Of a stretch of DNA of 64,000 nt, positions 24,266 to 37,000 are shown piece by piece. A model generated the notes under the pieces. That model ran no database searches. It saw nothing but the letters and a program-made list of their open reading frames with translations, and was not told where the DNA came from. Source of the stretch: Acanthornis magna. Taxonomy: Eukaryota > Chordata > Aves > Passeriformes > Acanthizidae. Each line of letters begins with the position of its first letter. Within the stretch, counting starts at the first letter, position 1. The stretch spans positions 13,162,001-13,226,000 of the forward strand of contig JAWUZG010000032.1 in the NCBI GenBank assembly GCA_036785705.1. Reading direction: 5' to 3'. The translations under genes and the position numbers were made by a program.

Positions 24266-27200
24266 TCTGTACAGTATATATGATATATAGCAGCATTCAT
24301 TTTACCAGCATGCTCTAGGAAGGGTACCTGTAGGTAGAGGGTTAGCTCCAGGGGTGTAGTCAACTCCACAAAAGCTATTTAACTACAGAAGAGAAATGAT
24401 ATTTTTTTTTACAGTTTTACACAGTACAATATTGGCACCTAAAGAAAAAGGCAGTGTAGGACAGTACCTGACTATGAGAACCTATCTCCTGTATTTTGCT
24501 GACACAGAGGTAAGGGAATGCATCAGAAACTTCTGTCAAAGTGCAGGTCCATGCATAACCCAGTGCCAGCCCAGAGCTGCTCAGTGGCTGCAGTGGAGAG
24601 ACACTGCCCTCAGACCTGCTGGTTATTGTGTCAAGAAGCAGATGAAACATCTGTCTTGGTTGCTGTCACCATCTCTGCTCTGTTTTCAGCCCAGACTGGC
24701 TGCCTATCAAGTAGCCTCCATTTAACTTCCTGCAGCAAAGTAAAAGAAGTCATACCTTCTATCTCTGTGGCATACAGGAGTTTCCATTTCTCTCCTTTTC
24801 TGAATTAAGTACTTACAAGTTTTTATTTATCATAATTTTTTCTTGACTGAATTTCCAGTTGCAACTTTTATACTTTCTCAGCCCTCCTGTATAGATCAGT
24901 CTATTGTGAGTAATCTCTTCTCTGTGTAGGCGTTCAATTCATATGTCTTCATTTAGCAACTTCTTGATTTTTTATTGGCCTGCAAACCAGATTAATCTTA
25001 TTTTGATGGTTAGTGTTAGGCACATTCCAGATGTTATATAATTCACCAAAGTTTTTGAAAGTTTTTAGTATTTTTGTAGAAATGTGAATGTCGGATCTGT
25101 CAATGGTATCTCAGAAATTATTGTACTCCATATAGCTGATGGTCCATTTGCAGTTACCCTTACTGTCACATAGCTGCTTGCTAATCCATAGAAATTAACT
25201 AATTTTTTCATCTCTAATTTTTTTCCTAAACTCATGTAATTCAGATGCTTACAGAAGCTGTATCTTATATACTAATGTCATTACCTCTATTGGTCAGACT
25301 TCTGATCTTCAAATAGTAAGCCTATCTAACAAGTATTTCACAATACCAGGTTGGTGGCCATTAATTGCTTACATGTTTTATTTTTGCTTTAGTGAAATCA
25401 ATTTCTGCCTTTTTGAGTCCTGAACCCAAGTCATGCTAATGAGTTACAAGTTTGTGAAATCAACCACTTTAATATTTGAACACGTTTTCTCTAATGCACA
25501 TTAAATTAACGAGTGTTTCAAGATTAGAAAAAAATCAACTTTAATATTTAAGGGAGTTATTTGGCTGAGTATTTTAATGCTTTAATCCTCTTGGGCTCTG
25601 AATTTTCCATTTCTGTGCTGTTTGGGTTTTTTAATATTACCAATATAATTAAAGATCTGCAGCCATTAAATTACAATATTACTTCAAGTGTTTCAAATGG
25701 GGTAGCTTTACTTGGTGACTTGTGAAGTGGCTAGGTGGGATGTAAACGGTATTCTGTTCCATGTGTACTGCATTTAATGTGTCAGAAGTGACAGAAAAGT
25801 CTCTGTATGACAAGTTTATTTCTAGGTGTAGTTTGTCTATTTTTTTTTCTGATATGTGCAAAAGGACACAGGTTACAATGTGACATGTCCTGAGCTATAC
25901 TTTCCGTATATGCTATCTCACAGGACATCATACAGGATTTATGATCAGGTAATGTTTATAATCCCAAATTTACTCAAATCCACAGATGATACAGATTAAG
26001 TCATACTGTAAAGGAATATTTGTGAGTGTACAGGTCTTAATGATAACCACAAATATGCTACTGTATAGGAATGGTAATAATAATAACAGCAGTAACAATA
26101 CAGCCAAAATATCCAACATGGTCATCACAGGAATTTTTGCAAGACCATTTTACCTACAAAATCAAATACTAAACCATATATAGCATTTATAGCAACTTTT
26201 ATTGCCACTTGGGCTCAGATTCCATATGAATGTATAGAGATTTTTCTTGCATGACAATGTCAAACATGTTAGAATATCTTGCAGTATATCCTAAAATGTG
26301 AATATTCTGTATGTCTAACACATGTATAAATGGAATTTAATCTGTGAGTGGGATACATCCACTGTATAACAGCTATGGATTATAGGAGGTTTAGAAAATA
26401 TTCTATTAATTGCAAATAGTACTAGTTTATCTGTAATGCCATAGTGACTAGAACTGGAACCTTTATGCTAGAAATCACACCTACAGCAGGAACATAGCCC
26501 TTCCTACAAAGACCTTGCAAAATAAGCTTGGATAAAAATGCCTTGCAGGCAAGTCAGATATTGGCAGTTTCAAAACACTCTGACATGGTTGCATGAAAAA
26601 TACTTTGGCCATAGGAGGGAAGGCTAGGGAAAATGGCATCTGGTCCACGCTATGGGTAGAGGCTGCCAAGAAAACATCCCTATATAGGTATAGTGACCTA
26701 TAGCAATGACTCACTGATCTTACTGATGTTTAAATGGGTACCTGAGGTGATTCCACCTCCTTCTACTACTCTTCCTACTCCTTCTTTCCTTTTTCCAAAT
26801 GTGAGCTCAGCTCTGATGTTAAGCTTAAATAGATTCTTGCTGCATATTCAATTTCTGTGGTTAGGGCTTGCCATGCATCCAATGAAGAAACCTGAGCTCA
26901 TGCCTGCAGGTCTTGGAGTTTCCAGAGTTTCCAGGTGATTCTCCAGTGTCATGTCTGTACGCTTGAAAACACAGTGTAATAAGAATCCACATGTGCAATA
27001 ACAAAGCTGGGTATACACTTGTATAATTTTTGTTATGTGGCTGTCCAACTTGACTTTAAAGGATATGGTGGGTACAGTGTAGGTGATATTTTAGCCCTAT
27101 CAGTCTTGTGAATAAGTAATTAATAGTAGCAGTTGATTGTTCAAAAGGGTAAGTTTGTGCTTAGTCTCACTTTCCTTTGTGCACCTGCATATCTTCTGTG

Positions 27201-27959
27201 AGCTGCTCCAGGTTTCATAGCCAGTAGGGAGAAATAGGTACTTGCAGAGGAAGATGTTTTCTACTACCCTAGATAAGGAAGATGTATTTTACCACCCTTA
27301 GATTAAAAAAAAGTCATTGCCTGAGGTTTTCTGCCTCTATCAATAATATAAAAAGCCTAGAACAGTGACTAGTAGGTGTTAGGTGACTAAAAAAAATGAA
27401 TCCCACCTTTATGTACAGTTTAGGTAAACTTCATGCATTCTGAGCTGGTGTGTATATTCTCTGTGTACATACAAGCAGAATGTGCTGTCATAACATGAAT
27501 AATAAGAATTCTTTTCATGTATCTATCTCATTCACTCCAGGATATCCTCTGCTTATCAACATTAATTAATGTGTCTACATAACAATCTCATGAGGAAAGA
27601 ATTGCCCCCAATTTAGAGATGAAGAAATGGAGCCATAGCATGTTTGAATAAGATGTCCCAGGTTGCACAGAAAACCAGTGGCATAAATGTAAATACTAGA
27701 GGATGCCTCACAATCATAGCCCAAAGATAAGGTAATCATAAGGTGTGGTTCCCAAATCAATACAGTGTAATATAGTGCTTGCTTCCGGCCCATTCAAAGT
27801 AAATAGGTTGAGGTGTGGTGTGCACAAGGTAATTCCTGATGAGTTCACATCAGTCACACACAAACTTGGTACAGATGTGGCCAGACTGAGGACAGAATGA
27901 CAGGGCAAGGGTCAAATACCTGTTCCACCTACCTGACATATTTGCGTGTCTGTATGATT
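24266..27959. other. Intergenic, AT-rich; nothing recognised
   Basis: I see no gene, RNA or clear repeat here apart from short homopolymer runs. Short ORFs have no recognisable content. Confidence 0.5.
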
Positions 27960-27969
27960 CATTTATTTT

Positions 27970-28108
27970 GGTTCTGTGGAATCCAATCTTTCAGCAAAGA
28001 AACACAGTTTGACTACAGCCCTGACAAGAAGGACTAGGGGTACTGGTGAATTAGTGGCTGGGCATGAACTGGACTTGCAGCCCAAAAAATCAACCAAAGC
28101 CTGGGCTG

Positions 28109-28179
<71 letters not shown>

Positions 28180-28435
28180 CATGACCAGCTGGTCAAGGGA
28201 AGTGATTTTGTCCCTCTACTCTGCTTTCATGAGAGCCCACCTGTGTCTACCTCTGGGGTTCTTAGCACAGGAGTAGGTCAAGGGGAAGGCCATAAAAGTG
28301 ATCAAAGGTGTGGAGCACCTTTCCTGTGAAAACAGGCTGAAAGTGTTTGGGTCCTACTCTCTGGACAAATCTTCTGAACAGCTGGGAAGAAGCCCAGCTG
28401 GTTTAGGCTGAAAGGAAGACAGGGAGTGTTATAGG
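27970..28435 (+). mobile_element. CR1 LINE internal fragment carrying a long poly(A) tract
   Basis: Plus-strand wording follows CR1 ORF2 downstream of the reverse-transcriptase core: ACTGGACTTGCAGCCC, CTGGGCTGTATTAAAA, then after the A-tract GCATGACCAGCTGGTCAAGG, CTCTACTCTGCTTTCATGAG and GTGGAGCACCTTTCCTGTG. The copy is old and frameshifted. The A-tract sits where CR1 normally has a short A-run after GCATT. Confidence 0.85.
28113..28178 (+). repeat. Pure poly(A) tract of 66 bases
   Basis: There are 66 consecutive A residues, uninterrupted, flanked by CTGTATT on the left and GCATGACC on the right. Both flanks belong to the CR1 body, so this is not a retroposon tail but an expansion of an internal A-run. 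Length may be affected by sequencing or assembly error. Confidence 0.95.
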
Positions 28436-31221
28436 AGTTTGCTAGTGCAGCTGATTTCATTTCAGGATCATGAACGTTCCCTGCTGCCAATTTATTTTTG
28501 GCGATAAAAGTATCCATTGATGCCAGGTTTTGTTCACACTTTCAGTGGGCTTCATTCTCTACTTCTGAGCTTGTCTTCAATACAGAGTTACTATATATTT
28601 TCCGCCACAGCACTCCTCTCCCCTCCTGGCTTCATTCCCCTACTGCCATTCTTGTCCAGCACTTCTTACTTGCATATATAAACCTGTCATCAGTGTGAGA
28701 AACGGCACAAGCCAAAGACTGTAACTGGACTGAGTTACAGGTCAACTCCATGTGTATCACCAGAGTTGCAGGAGAAATCTTGTGCAGTTAAAATAAAAGC
28801 AGCAAACGCATGTTGCTAAACTAGTTTCAAAGTATTATTCGTACAATTCTCTTCACGTTTTTATTTTCCCTGCTTTTTTCCTTGTCACTCTTCCATGTAC
28901 TGGACAACTTCCTAATGAGTTAACATTTGCACAATGTTTCACTTTCCATTTCCATATGTCCCTCTCCATTTGCTACATAGTTCATCACAGTTATGTCATC
29001 CAACAAAATGCCAAGTCACCTTTCGTGCTGCTATCTGGGTCATGGTATGGTTTGGGTTAGCTGCTGGCGTGAGCAACCAACAGTCAACTCCGTCAGCCAC
29101 CATCATCTGCTATGACATAACTTCGAACAGAGGCTCTCTCAACCTTTCCCTGTAGGATACGGGTGAAAATAGCTGAGAGGCTGCATGCCAATGGCAGAGA
29201 GGTAGGAGAAGAGGCCATGATGACCATGGAGCTCAAGGTCAGCCTCTCGAAGTAGGTGAACTCGAAGATGTTCTGCAGAATGCTACAAGCACCGGACCAA
29301 GTAAAAGCTATGGACGTACCTTAGAGAATCTATGACAGAAAAAAGGTCCACTGATCCTCTTTACTGTTGTCATGAGTGAGTTGTAACAGAACAGATAGAG
29401 ACTCCTGAATTTTGCTGCAGAATCCATCTTTATGCACTGAGTTTATTACTGGTTTGCAGCTATGGGTTGTATTTGTCTTTGTGTAAAGATGGGGAAAGAA
29501 CATTTCTCTTGCACCACTTCTTTTTTTCCTTCACCTGGTAAACTATGGTGGAAGAAGAAAAGTGTTTAAAGCATACAACTAGGGCCTTTTTTAATTAGTC
29601 TTTGCAATTTGCAGAAATGTAAGAGACACATTCAAGTAAGGAAGAGTACCCATCTCTTCCAATATTTTTGTAGTTCTAACATAGCAGTCAACAAAGATGA
29701 ATTAACTAACACTGAAAAATTATCCCAAATGGATGGACTGTGCAACTCGGTACACTTATAGTCTTTGGCTTGTGCCATTTCTCAGCAAGTTTTTTCTGAC
29801 TGAGAGGGATGCAGAAAGGCTTGTAAAACATTTGCGTTCTTGAAACTCCTCTCATAGTTCAGCTTCTTTTCATGCTTGTCTAAATTTTCCCTGTAGCTGG
29901 CAAGGGACACCTCAGACCACTTCATACCAGGGGAATTGCAGTGGTCAGCGAGATGCTAGTGAGTACTTGTTTTCAATGGCAACTTCCATAACTAACACAG
30001 GTTGCAGTCCATAATACACTGTTGAGTCACCAGGTAATGAAGCAATCTCCTTTGCATTGACAGATGGAATTATGCTTATCTTTCCGTACTTTGCTTGTTT
30101 TCAGTCTCCGTTATGAATGTGTTCCAGGACCTACCAAGTATGAAGCAATAGTGAAACCATTTCTGGTAACACAATCATGCCATACTATGTTATATTATTA
30201 TTTTCCCTAGCAAATCCTCCTTACATTTTCCCAGTTATTAAAGGTTTTTACTAGTTAATAAAGACAAATAAATTCTTAACAGAGACCTCTGTTTATTTTG
30301 TCCCAGACTGCTTCAGAGCAGGCTTCCAAATGCTCATTATTTCAAATGGGAATAGATGCATGTCATGTTGATAACATTTCTTAACAAGACTTTATTTGCT
30401 TAGATAAGAGAACATTTTCCACCTCTTCTATTAAAAAAATATATTCTGTTATTCTACACATAGTTTTGCTTTTGTACATATGGGCTGGGTACCCTAAAAA
30501 TGGTATCATGGACTTGGAAATTGAAGGGGAAACATGTTGCACCCGAAACATTTATTGTAGGTAGAGTCTATAAACCTGAAAATTTCTGATGCACAACATA
30601 AACCAGCCCATAACAGGAGAGTGGATATGCATACCACACCAGGGCACAACACACGACATGACACAGGGTTGCCTGACATTCCTTCATTCCTAAACCACGT
30701 CACTGTGCAATAAGGGACGTGGGAGCAGGAAGCATCCCTCATTTTCCCTGATTGCTTCCCCTTAGACTTAGAGGGAGGGGATAGAATTTCTGTCTGTGTG
30801 TGCCAGATTTATGAGCTGAGTGTGTACGGAGATGATGTATGCAACCAGAGCCTGCCATTATCTTCTCAGGTAATGAAAAGATAACATGGATAGTGTGCAA
30901 GCGCTCGCTGTGTAAGCTCAGCATTCTGCAAAGACATGGCCAGGACGACATCCAGGTGTTTCTCTTACACACTGATGTTTTCACTGCAGCCTGCACATGC
31001 TTTCATTATCCTGCAATTGGCACCATGGTAGGAGCAGGTCAGTGGGATTCCTTGCAGCTACTGTGAAATCACATGCTTTATAATGACCTTGTCAGTGAGA
31101 GACTAGAACCTCTCTTGTACCAAAATGCATTATAACAAACATTATAACTCTTTAATAATGCCTTTAATATATACCTTTAATATATAATGCCTTAATATAT
31201 ACCTTTGCTAATACTTCCTAT
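28436..31221. other. Intergenic; one odd CpG-containing block, no confirmed gene
   Basis: The stretch is mostly AT-rich and featureless. At about 29085-29315 a block with several CpGs has an open frame of about 75 codons on the minus strand (no Met start) and a partly open plus-strand frame behind an acceptor-like CTTTCCCTGTAG. I cannot identify either. It could be a pseudogene fragment. Confidence 0.4.
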
Positions 31222-31390
31222 ATCCCTGGGAGGTGTTCAAGGCCAAACGTTGGATGGGGCTCTGAGCAACCTGGTCTAGTGGAAGGTATCCCTGCCCATG
31301 GCAGGGAGGTTGGAACTAGACAATCTTCAAGGTCCCCTTCCAATCAAAATCATTCCATGATTCTAAGATTCTGTGACTCTGTGATACATA
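31222..31390 (+). mobile_element. CR1 LINE 3' end
   Basis: This is a plus-strand CR1 tail: GGAGGTGTTCAAGGCCAAAC, GGATGGGGCTCTGAGCAACC and CCATGGCAGGGAGGTTGGAA, ending in the repeats ATTCCATGATTCTAAGATTC. It is strongly 5'-truncated. Confidence 0.93.
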
Positions 31391-31845
31391 CACATACTCA
31401 TGCTGAGTACCACTTGAGAATGATGGAATAGCAGCCTCTGCAATTCCATTTCCATCTGTTCATTTGATGGACAAATAACATGTGTTTGAGTACCACTGAT
31501 GATACTTGTCTTACTGACACTTGGAAAGTCCCATTCCAGACAGCTGTTAGTTCAGGGATATTTGCAGAATTTTCCTATGACCCAGAGGTATAATTTCAAG
31601 GCCTGATTTCGTATGTGTGGTATCCCACCCCTAAGAAAAGAGAGCACTCAACAGTCATAGATGCTCGTGGTTGGAAAAGAACAACAAAAGTCAGAGGGTC
31701 CTCAAAAACTTACAAAGTTTTATTAGAAAATTATACACTTGGCATGGAAATTGATGAGTTAGTCCCTTATCTTCTACTATAAACACACACTGGTGTATTT
31801 TGAATAAGGAGTAGGGTGAAAGAGAAGAGAGAGGCAGACTAAAAA

Positions 31846-31974
31846 GAGGGAGGAAGGGAGGGAGGGAGGGAGGGAGGGAGGGAGGGGAGGGAGGAAGGAA
31901 GGAAGGAAGGAAGGAAGGAAGGAAGGAAGGAAGGAAGGAAGGAAGGAAGGAAGGAAGGCAGGCAGGAAGGCAGG
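31846..31974 (+). repeat. GGGA then GGAA tetranucleotide array
   Basis: About 40 bases of (GGGA)n lead into about 70 bases of (GGAA)n and then GGCA variants. The plus strand is almost pure purine. On the minus strand it produces long Ser/Leu/Pro-rich false ORFs. Confidence 0.96.
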
Positions 31975-33849
31975 CCAAGCAGTCTTGGCTCCGGCATCAA
32001 CCCAGCTGGTAGGGTGTCCAGGGACCTGAGGCTGCCTCCTGAAACTTGCAGCAGCAGAGCTGCATCTGGATGCAAATAAGACAGATTCAGGTGAGGAAAT
32101 AGATGGGCCGTTCTGCTTGGGAAAATTATGTGAAGACAGAACATGAGTATACTTCTAAAATGTGACCTTGGGAAGGAATTCTCTCAAAGAGGTGGGATTG
32201 TTGGAGAAGACATGAATATAATACAACGAAAATCATTCTATCAGAGAGGCAGTGCACATGTAAATCTAACTGTAGCTTCTCTTATGAGTACAGTACAACC
32301 ACCTCTCTTAGAAATGTATTACAAAGGGATTGTAGCTGAATACTCAGTTTATTCCTTTAGAATTGTTCCCGAGTTCTTCAACACTCTAATGTAGCTTATT
32401 TTCTTCTTTCTTTTTGCTTCTTATGATACAAAATTTTGATAAATATTTAATACCACAAAAAGCTGTGTAAGTCTTGCAACAATTATGCATTCTCTGTTCA
32501 ACATAAAGGTCACATCTGAGAGAACTATCTCTCAAAAATCTCATTTTAACACTATCTTTAATAAATTCACCACTTCAACAGATGGAGTAGAGATCAGACT
32601 AAGATGCATAATGGTGGAAACCCTGACGCAAAAAAGAGTTCCACAAAATATTCATATCACATGAATTACACCTCCTATGCAGCTATGCAACCCAGTCACT
32701 CAGCATATGGTAAGTCATTTAGGAAGCAAAAAATAACTAATAAATGTAAAACAAACGTGACAATGCATTTGATAGTTCTGGCATGTTTATCTAGAACAAA
32801 ATCAACCCCATAGTCAATGCTGCATTGTTAAGAATGCAGAGTAATGTACACACTCAAATGATTAGTCCATGAATGTAAAAAATGGACATAATTCTATGGA
32901 ACCTTAATTAGTGCAAAAATTATATTGAAAGACTGTTGAGTAGGAGTTTCAAAATGTTCACAGTTTCATGGGATCTCTTCTCCTGATGAAATGATCTCAT
33001 GTTTTACTAGGTTTTTTCTGTCTTCCATGCACTGTGTGTTTTTCATTCCCATCTAATTTTGGTGTTTATGCCTCAACAGTGACCAGAGACACCTCAGCCT
33101 GACTGGTATTCTTTAGAGGTACAGCATCAACCATACTCATCTGCACTGGCACTACTTTTGAAGTCTGACATTGGTTTTGGCCTCAAACTCACTGTCAGGA
33201 CCTCTGGAATGAATTATGTCATAGTTTTAAGTCAGACAGGACTGTGAAATTTACAGCTGTGTTGATATATCAGACTCACTGCATTTCATTGTATTACATT
33301 TGTATTGAGAGAAAGAAACTTTTGACAGAAAACATTCTTTCAGAGTAAATTTCAAAGATGATTATTCACAAATCTTCAGTGCTTATGCTCAGTGCTCTGT
33401 TTTGTCTCCAGCTCCATCTTCCAGACACTGGTTCCTTGGAAATTTTTTTAAAGACCTCTGTAATACCTACTTTTTTCTCCCAGCAAAGATTAACAATAAT
33501 CAAGTTACGTCACAAACATCTTATCTCTTTTCCTTCTTAAATAATAATGCATTTTGTTCAAGACTGAGGTATTTTGTGACTTTTTTGTGTATTTTAATGA
33601 CTTGGTTTTTTGAAATGAGTCATTTGCTGTTGACTTATTTGATACTCCCCAGCACCACATGCAAAAGTAAGATTATGTCTGAGCCCCTACTCACTAACCA
33701 CCTGACTTATATACATGAGAATTGAATAATTTGTTTTTGAAATGCCATCATAGTTTTAAGTTTTCTGCCCTTAAAATGCATATAAATCTCAGAGTTTCCA
33801 AAGACACATCAAGATTCTGTAGCAAGAGAAACGTTTTCTTGCTGGAGGA
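31975..33849. other. Intergenic; nothing recognised
   Basis: AT-rich sequence with no gene or clear repeat seen. The minus-strand flanks of the preceding array (31640-32110) may be part of an old LTR, but I found no ends or target duplication. Confidence 0.45.
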
Positions 33850-34030
33850 GGATAATATTAGGGACTATTTAAATGAACTGGAAAGACACACTGGACCCGA
33901 TGAGACACACTCACAAGTACTGGCCAGTGTAATGGAAAAGGCAATTATCTTTGGAAGGTCATGGCAACTGGGGCAGATAACTGAGGACTGTAAGAAAGTA
34001 AATTTCAGAGAAAATGGTTCTCTCTTCAAA
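33850..34030 (+). mobile_element. CR1 LINE relic (reverse-transcriptase N-terminal region)
   Basis: The plus-strand translation DYLNELERHTGPDETHSQV, then IIFGRSWQLGQITEDCKK matches the CR1 ORF2 segment that normally reads like D-x-L-x-x-L-x-x-H-K-S-x-G-P-D and S-W-x-x-G-x-x-P-x-D-W-K-K. It is an old isolated piece inside a chance-extended 108-codon ORF. Confidence 0.68.
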
Positions 34031-37000
34031 CATCCAAAGCAGTCCTAGAAAATGTTGTTTCTGGCCTTTACAGGGTATTCTGCAACATATTTTCTCAGAA
34101 AGGTGTATTTTATATAAAAAATCAACCTGAAAATCATTCCACTAATAGTATTAGAAAGTATTTAATTTAATCTGATCCTATTATCTTTAATATGCAGCAG
34201 CATTCACAAAATCACAGTTTAATATGCCATCTCTGTAAATAAACAGGGAAGTATTTTTCCTCGTGGAGAAATCTTGAAATGTACCTTCCTGTTTCAAACT
34301 AGATGCTGCAGGTTTCCTGAATGGAAATAATTAGTCTTCTCAATTGCAGTTACTGTCCCTGACCCTCAGGCAATCAAACTTAGGAGAACAGCAGGGGGGC
34401 AGATGGCAAGCAGTAATGTAGGGATGTGAAGCCCCCACATTTCAACAAACACATCTCTCTATGTGTCTACTCTCACCTTGTGGTAAAAATGAGCTCATTG
34501 AGAAGTAACCTATTTTACCACATTCTTTGGAGATTAAACCAGACGGTAGTACATGGTAACATGGACAGTTAGGCTAAATTCAGACTCTGCCTTAGCTCAC
34601 AGTAACTGGCTGGTATGTTCTTCTCTCCAATGTACCTTCATGGTATTAATAATGTGGCCACATGTGGTTTCTTATCGGAAGACATGCAAGATAAAGCCTA
34701 GGGCAAAACCAGATCTGATGTTATTGGCTGCTCTGCCAGCCTTCTGGCCAGCTAGTATAAAGCATTGTGGTAGACATGGGAATTCAGCTTCTAATGAAAC
34801 AATCAGCATGAAGTGTAAATGGTTTCATACATGAGAAAATTTTGCTATGTCTGCCTAATGTTGGGTAAGAGCTAGGCAGATTTTTTTTCAAGATGCTTTG
34901 TGGGCTTTTTTGGTGAAGAAATGAAATAAATCAGGGACTCAGATGTCATCACTTCAGAGAGAAAGGAGGCACTTTTTTTGGACAAAATGGGACTTGGTAT
35001 TTTGTAGAGTGCTCACAGAATAGTATAGGCTATAAGGAATTGGATTTGTACAACCATGAATGCTTGATTCTTTCAGTTTAACATAGAGAACAAAAGTCTT
35101 CCTTCTTATCCATTTAGATTATGTTGAATTTCCACACTACAGTGAATAATTTACTACTCCTGCTCTGATAAGATTTTAAAATTTTACTTCTATTATCTTA
35201 AGTTTTAATTTATTTTTGGAAGTAATAACTCTGGTGAGTAAGAAAACTCTTATTTGTAACCTATTTTTCTAAGGCATCTTAAAAGTACTGGGTTACATTT
35301 TTGTATGAAAGAGTTGGTACTGAGGCACAGGATATGCCTGTATTGGTTAGTGGCTGAGTAAGCAGGAGCACCTGTAAACACTCAGGATCTAGGCTTTACA
35401 GAAATGATACAGATCGTCTGCTGAAGCCACTTTTAACATCTGTGCAGCAGTTTTCCTGTACATCACTCACTGACAGGTCATAATTGCTAATTCTAACATA
35501 TTCCAGTCATCTCCTCTGCATGCTTTTCCTCCATGCTAGCTCAGTCCCTGATCTTTGCTGTATCCTTGTTCAAAACTCAGGCCATCTTCAATGGGCTCAG
35601 TACTTTCTAAATCTCCACTGGGATTTAAGAAATTAATAGCTTGAAGTTTCCAACACAATTCTTCAAACAGTGGTAAGCTTGAAGGGCTCCTGACAGGTTT
35701 CTCTATTTGAAAGACAGCCCTCACATTGCTTCTTGGTGTTATGGGATCTTCCCTTTTGACAGTCAAGATATTTCATTTGGTCATAATTAAATTCCCTTCT
35801 CACCACTGCAACCAGGCACAGTTTTTTCAGACTAGTTTTCATGCTCATACGCTGGAGAACCACGTGGCTGCAGTGGCATAAGGAACCCCCTCACTGAGAA
35901 TGAGGCTAAGTGCCAATGTCCTACCAAGTAATTACTGCAGCCAATAATCAAGTTTTCATAGTATGTATGGAACACATACTGGGTAAGGTCAAAATGTCAC
36001 CAACCTTGCCTACCTGTGACTGTTACTCCAGTTGTGAAGGATTTAATATCAGTAGTGTCAAGAATATTTGCTTGCTTAAGGCAGTGGTCTGTAGAGTGTC
36101 ACAATCTTGAATTTCAACTTCCCTAGGGCATAAGGTAAACCAGACAACTGGTGGGGTTTCTTCGCTAGACAGCATCAGAAATGTGCACTGCCATGGCAAT
36201 CCCCCTTCAATTACTCTTCTATTTTTCCCCGTTGGGACAAATCCTCCTGTGATGCACTCTAAATAAGGAGTAATTATTTATTCATGTCCTTGCTTTTAAA
36301 AAGAAGTTTTGTTTTGTCTTGTCTTACCTCTGGGTATCTATTCCATGCACAATGTAAACAAGTGTTGCTGCAAGACTACCACATGTAGGTCAGCCCTTCC
36401 AATGAGCCCGGAGTTATCTTGGCAGGCAACCAAGGGTAACCTCTGGGTAGCATAACCCACTGCCTCCACTGGCCTCCCCACACGCTCACCCACAGATGGG
36501 ATGGACAGCAGCAGCACTGCTAAGAACCACTGTGGGCTGTGCTCTGGGTAGCTAGATAACCACAGCACTGATAATCGCACCATCAGGTGAATATAGAACA
36601 TGTTGGTTACTGGCCCACACTGTACTGCCATATCTCAACTGCTATGCTTCCTCTGCTTACTGGATTAAGCCTAACTTGTGCACGCCTATTCACGCTCCTC
36701 ACACACCCAGTGGAAAGCAGGGTGGACAAAGCCTTCCAATCTTTTTTTTTTTTATCAGTACCATGGGTCTGGACATTTGCTAATTGCTAATTTCAACTCT
36801 CATACCTTTGATTCAATCACTTGGTGGTTGGTTCCTTCATGCCATTAATCTATGCAACGTCCTTCCTTGAGAAACCTTGGGAGGAGGTGTTGCTGCAGTG
36901 AGTTGACACAAGTGGAGTTTGTTACTGAAATTATGGTTTCTTTCCTAATTTTCATACCCCATCAATTAGAGAAGTGTGGAGACAGCCTGTAAGATCTGAT

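Noticed and set aside
27963..28329. Poly-Lys and poly-Phe ORFs
   Set aside because: They are translations of the 66-base A-tract.
31691..32144. Leu/Pro/Ser-repeat ORFs on the minus strand
   Set aside because: They are translations of the GGGA/GGAA array.
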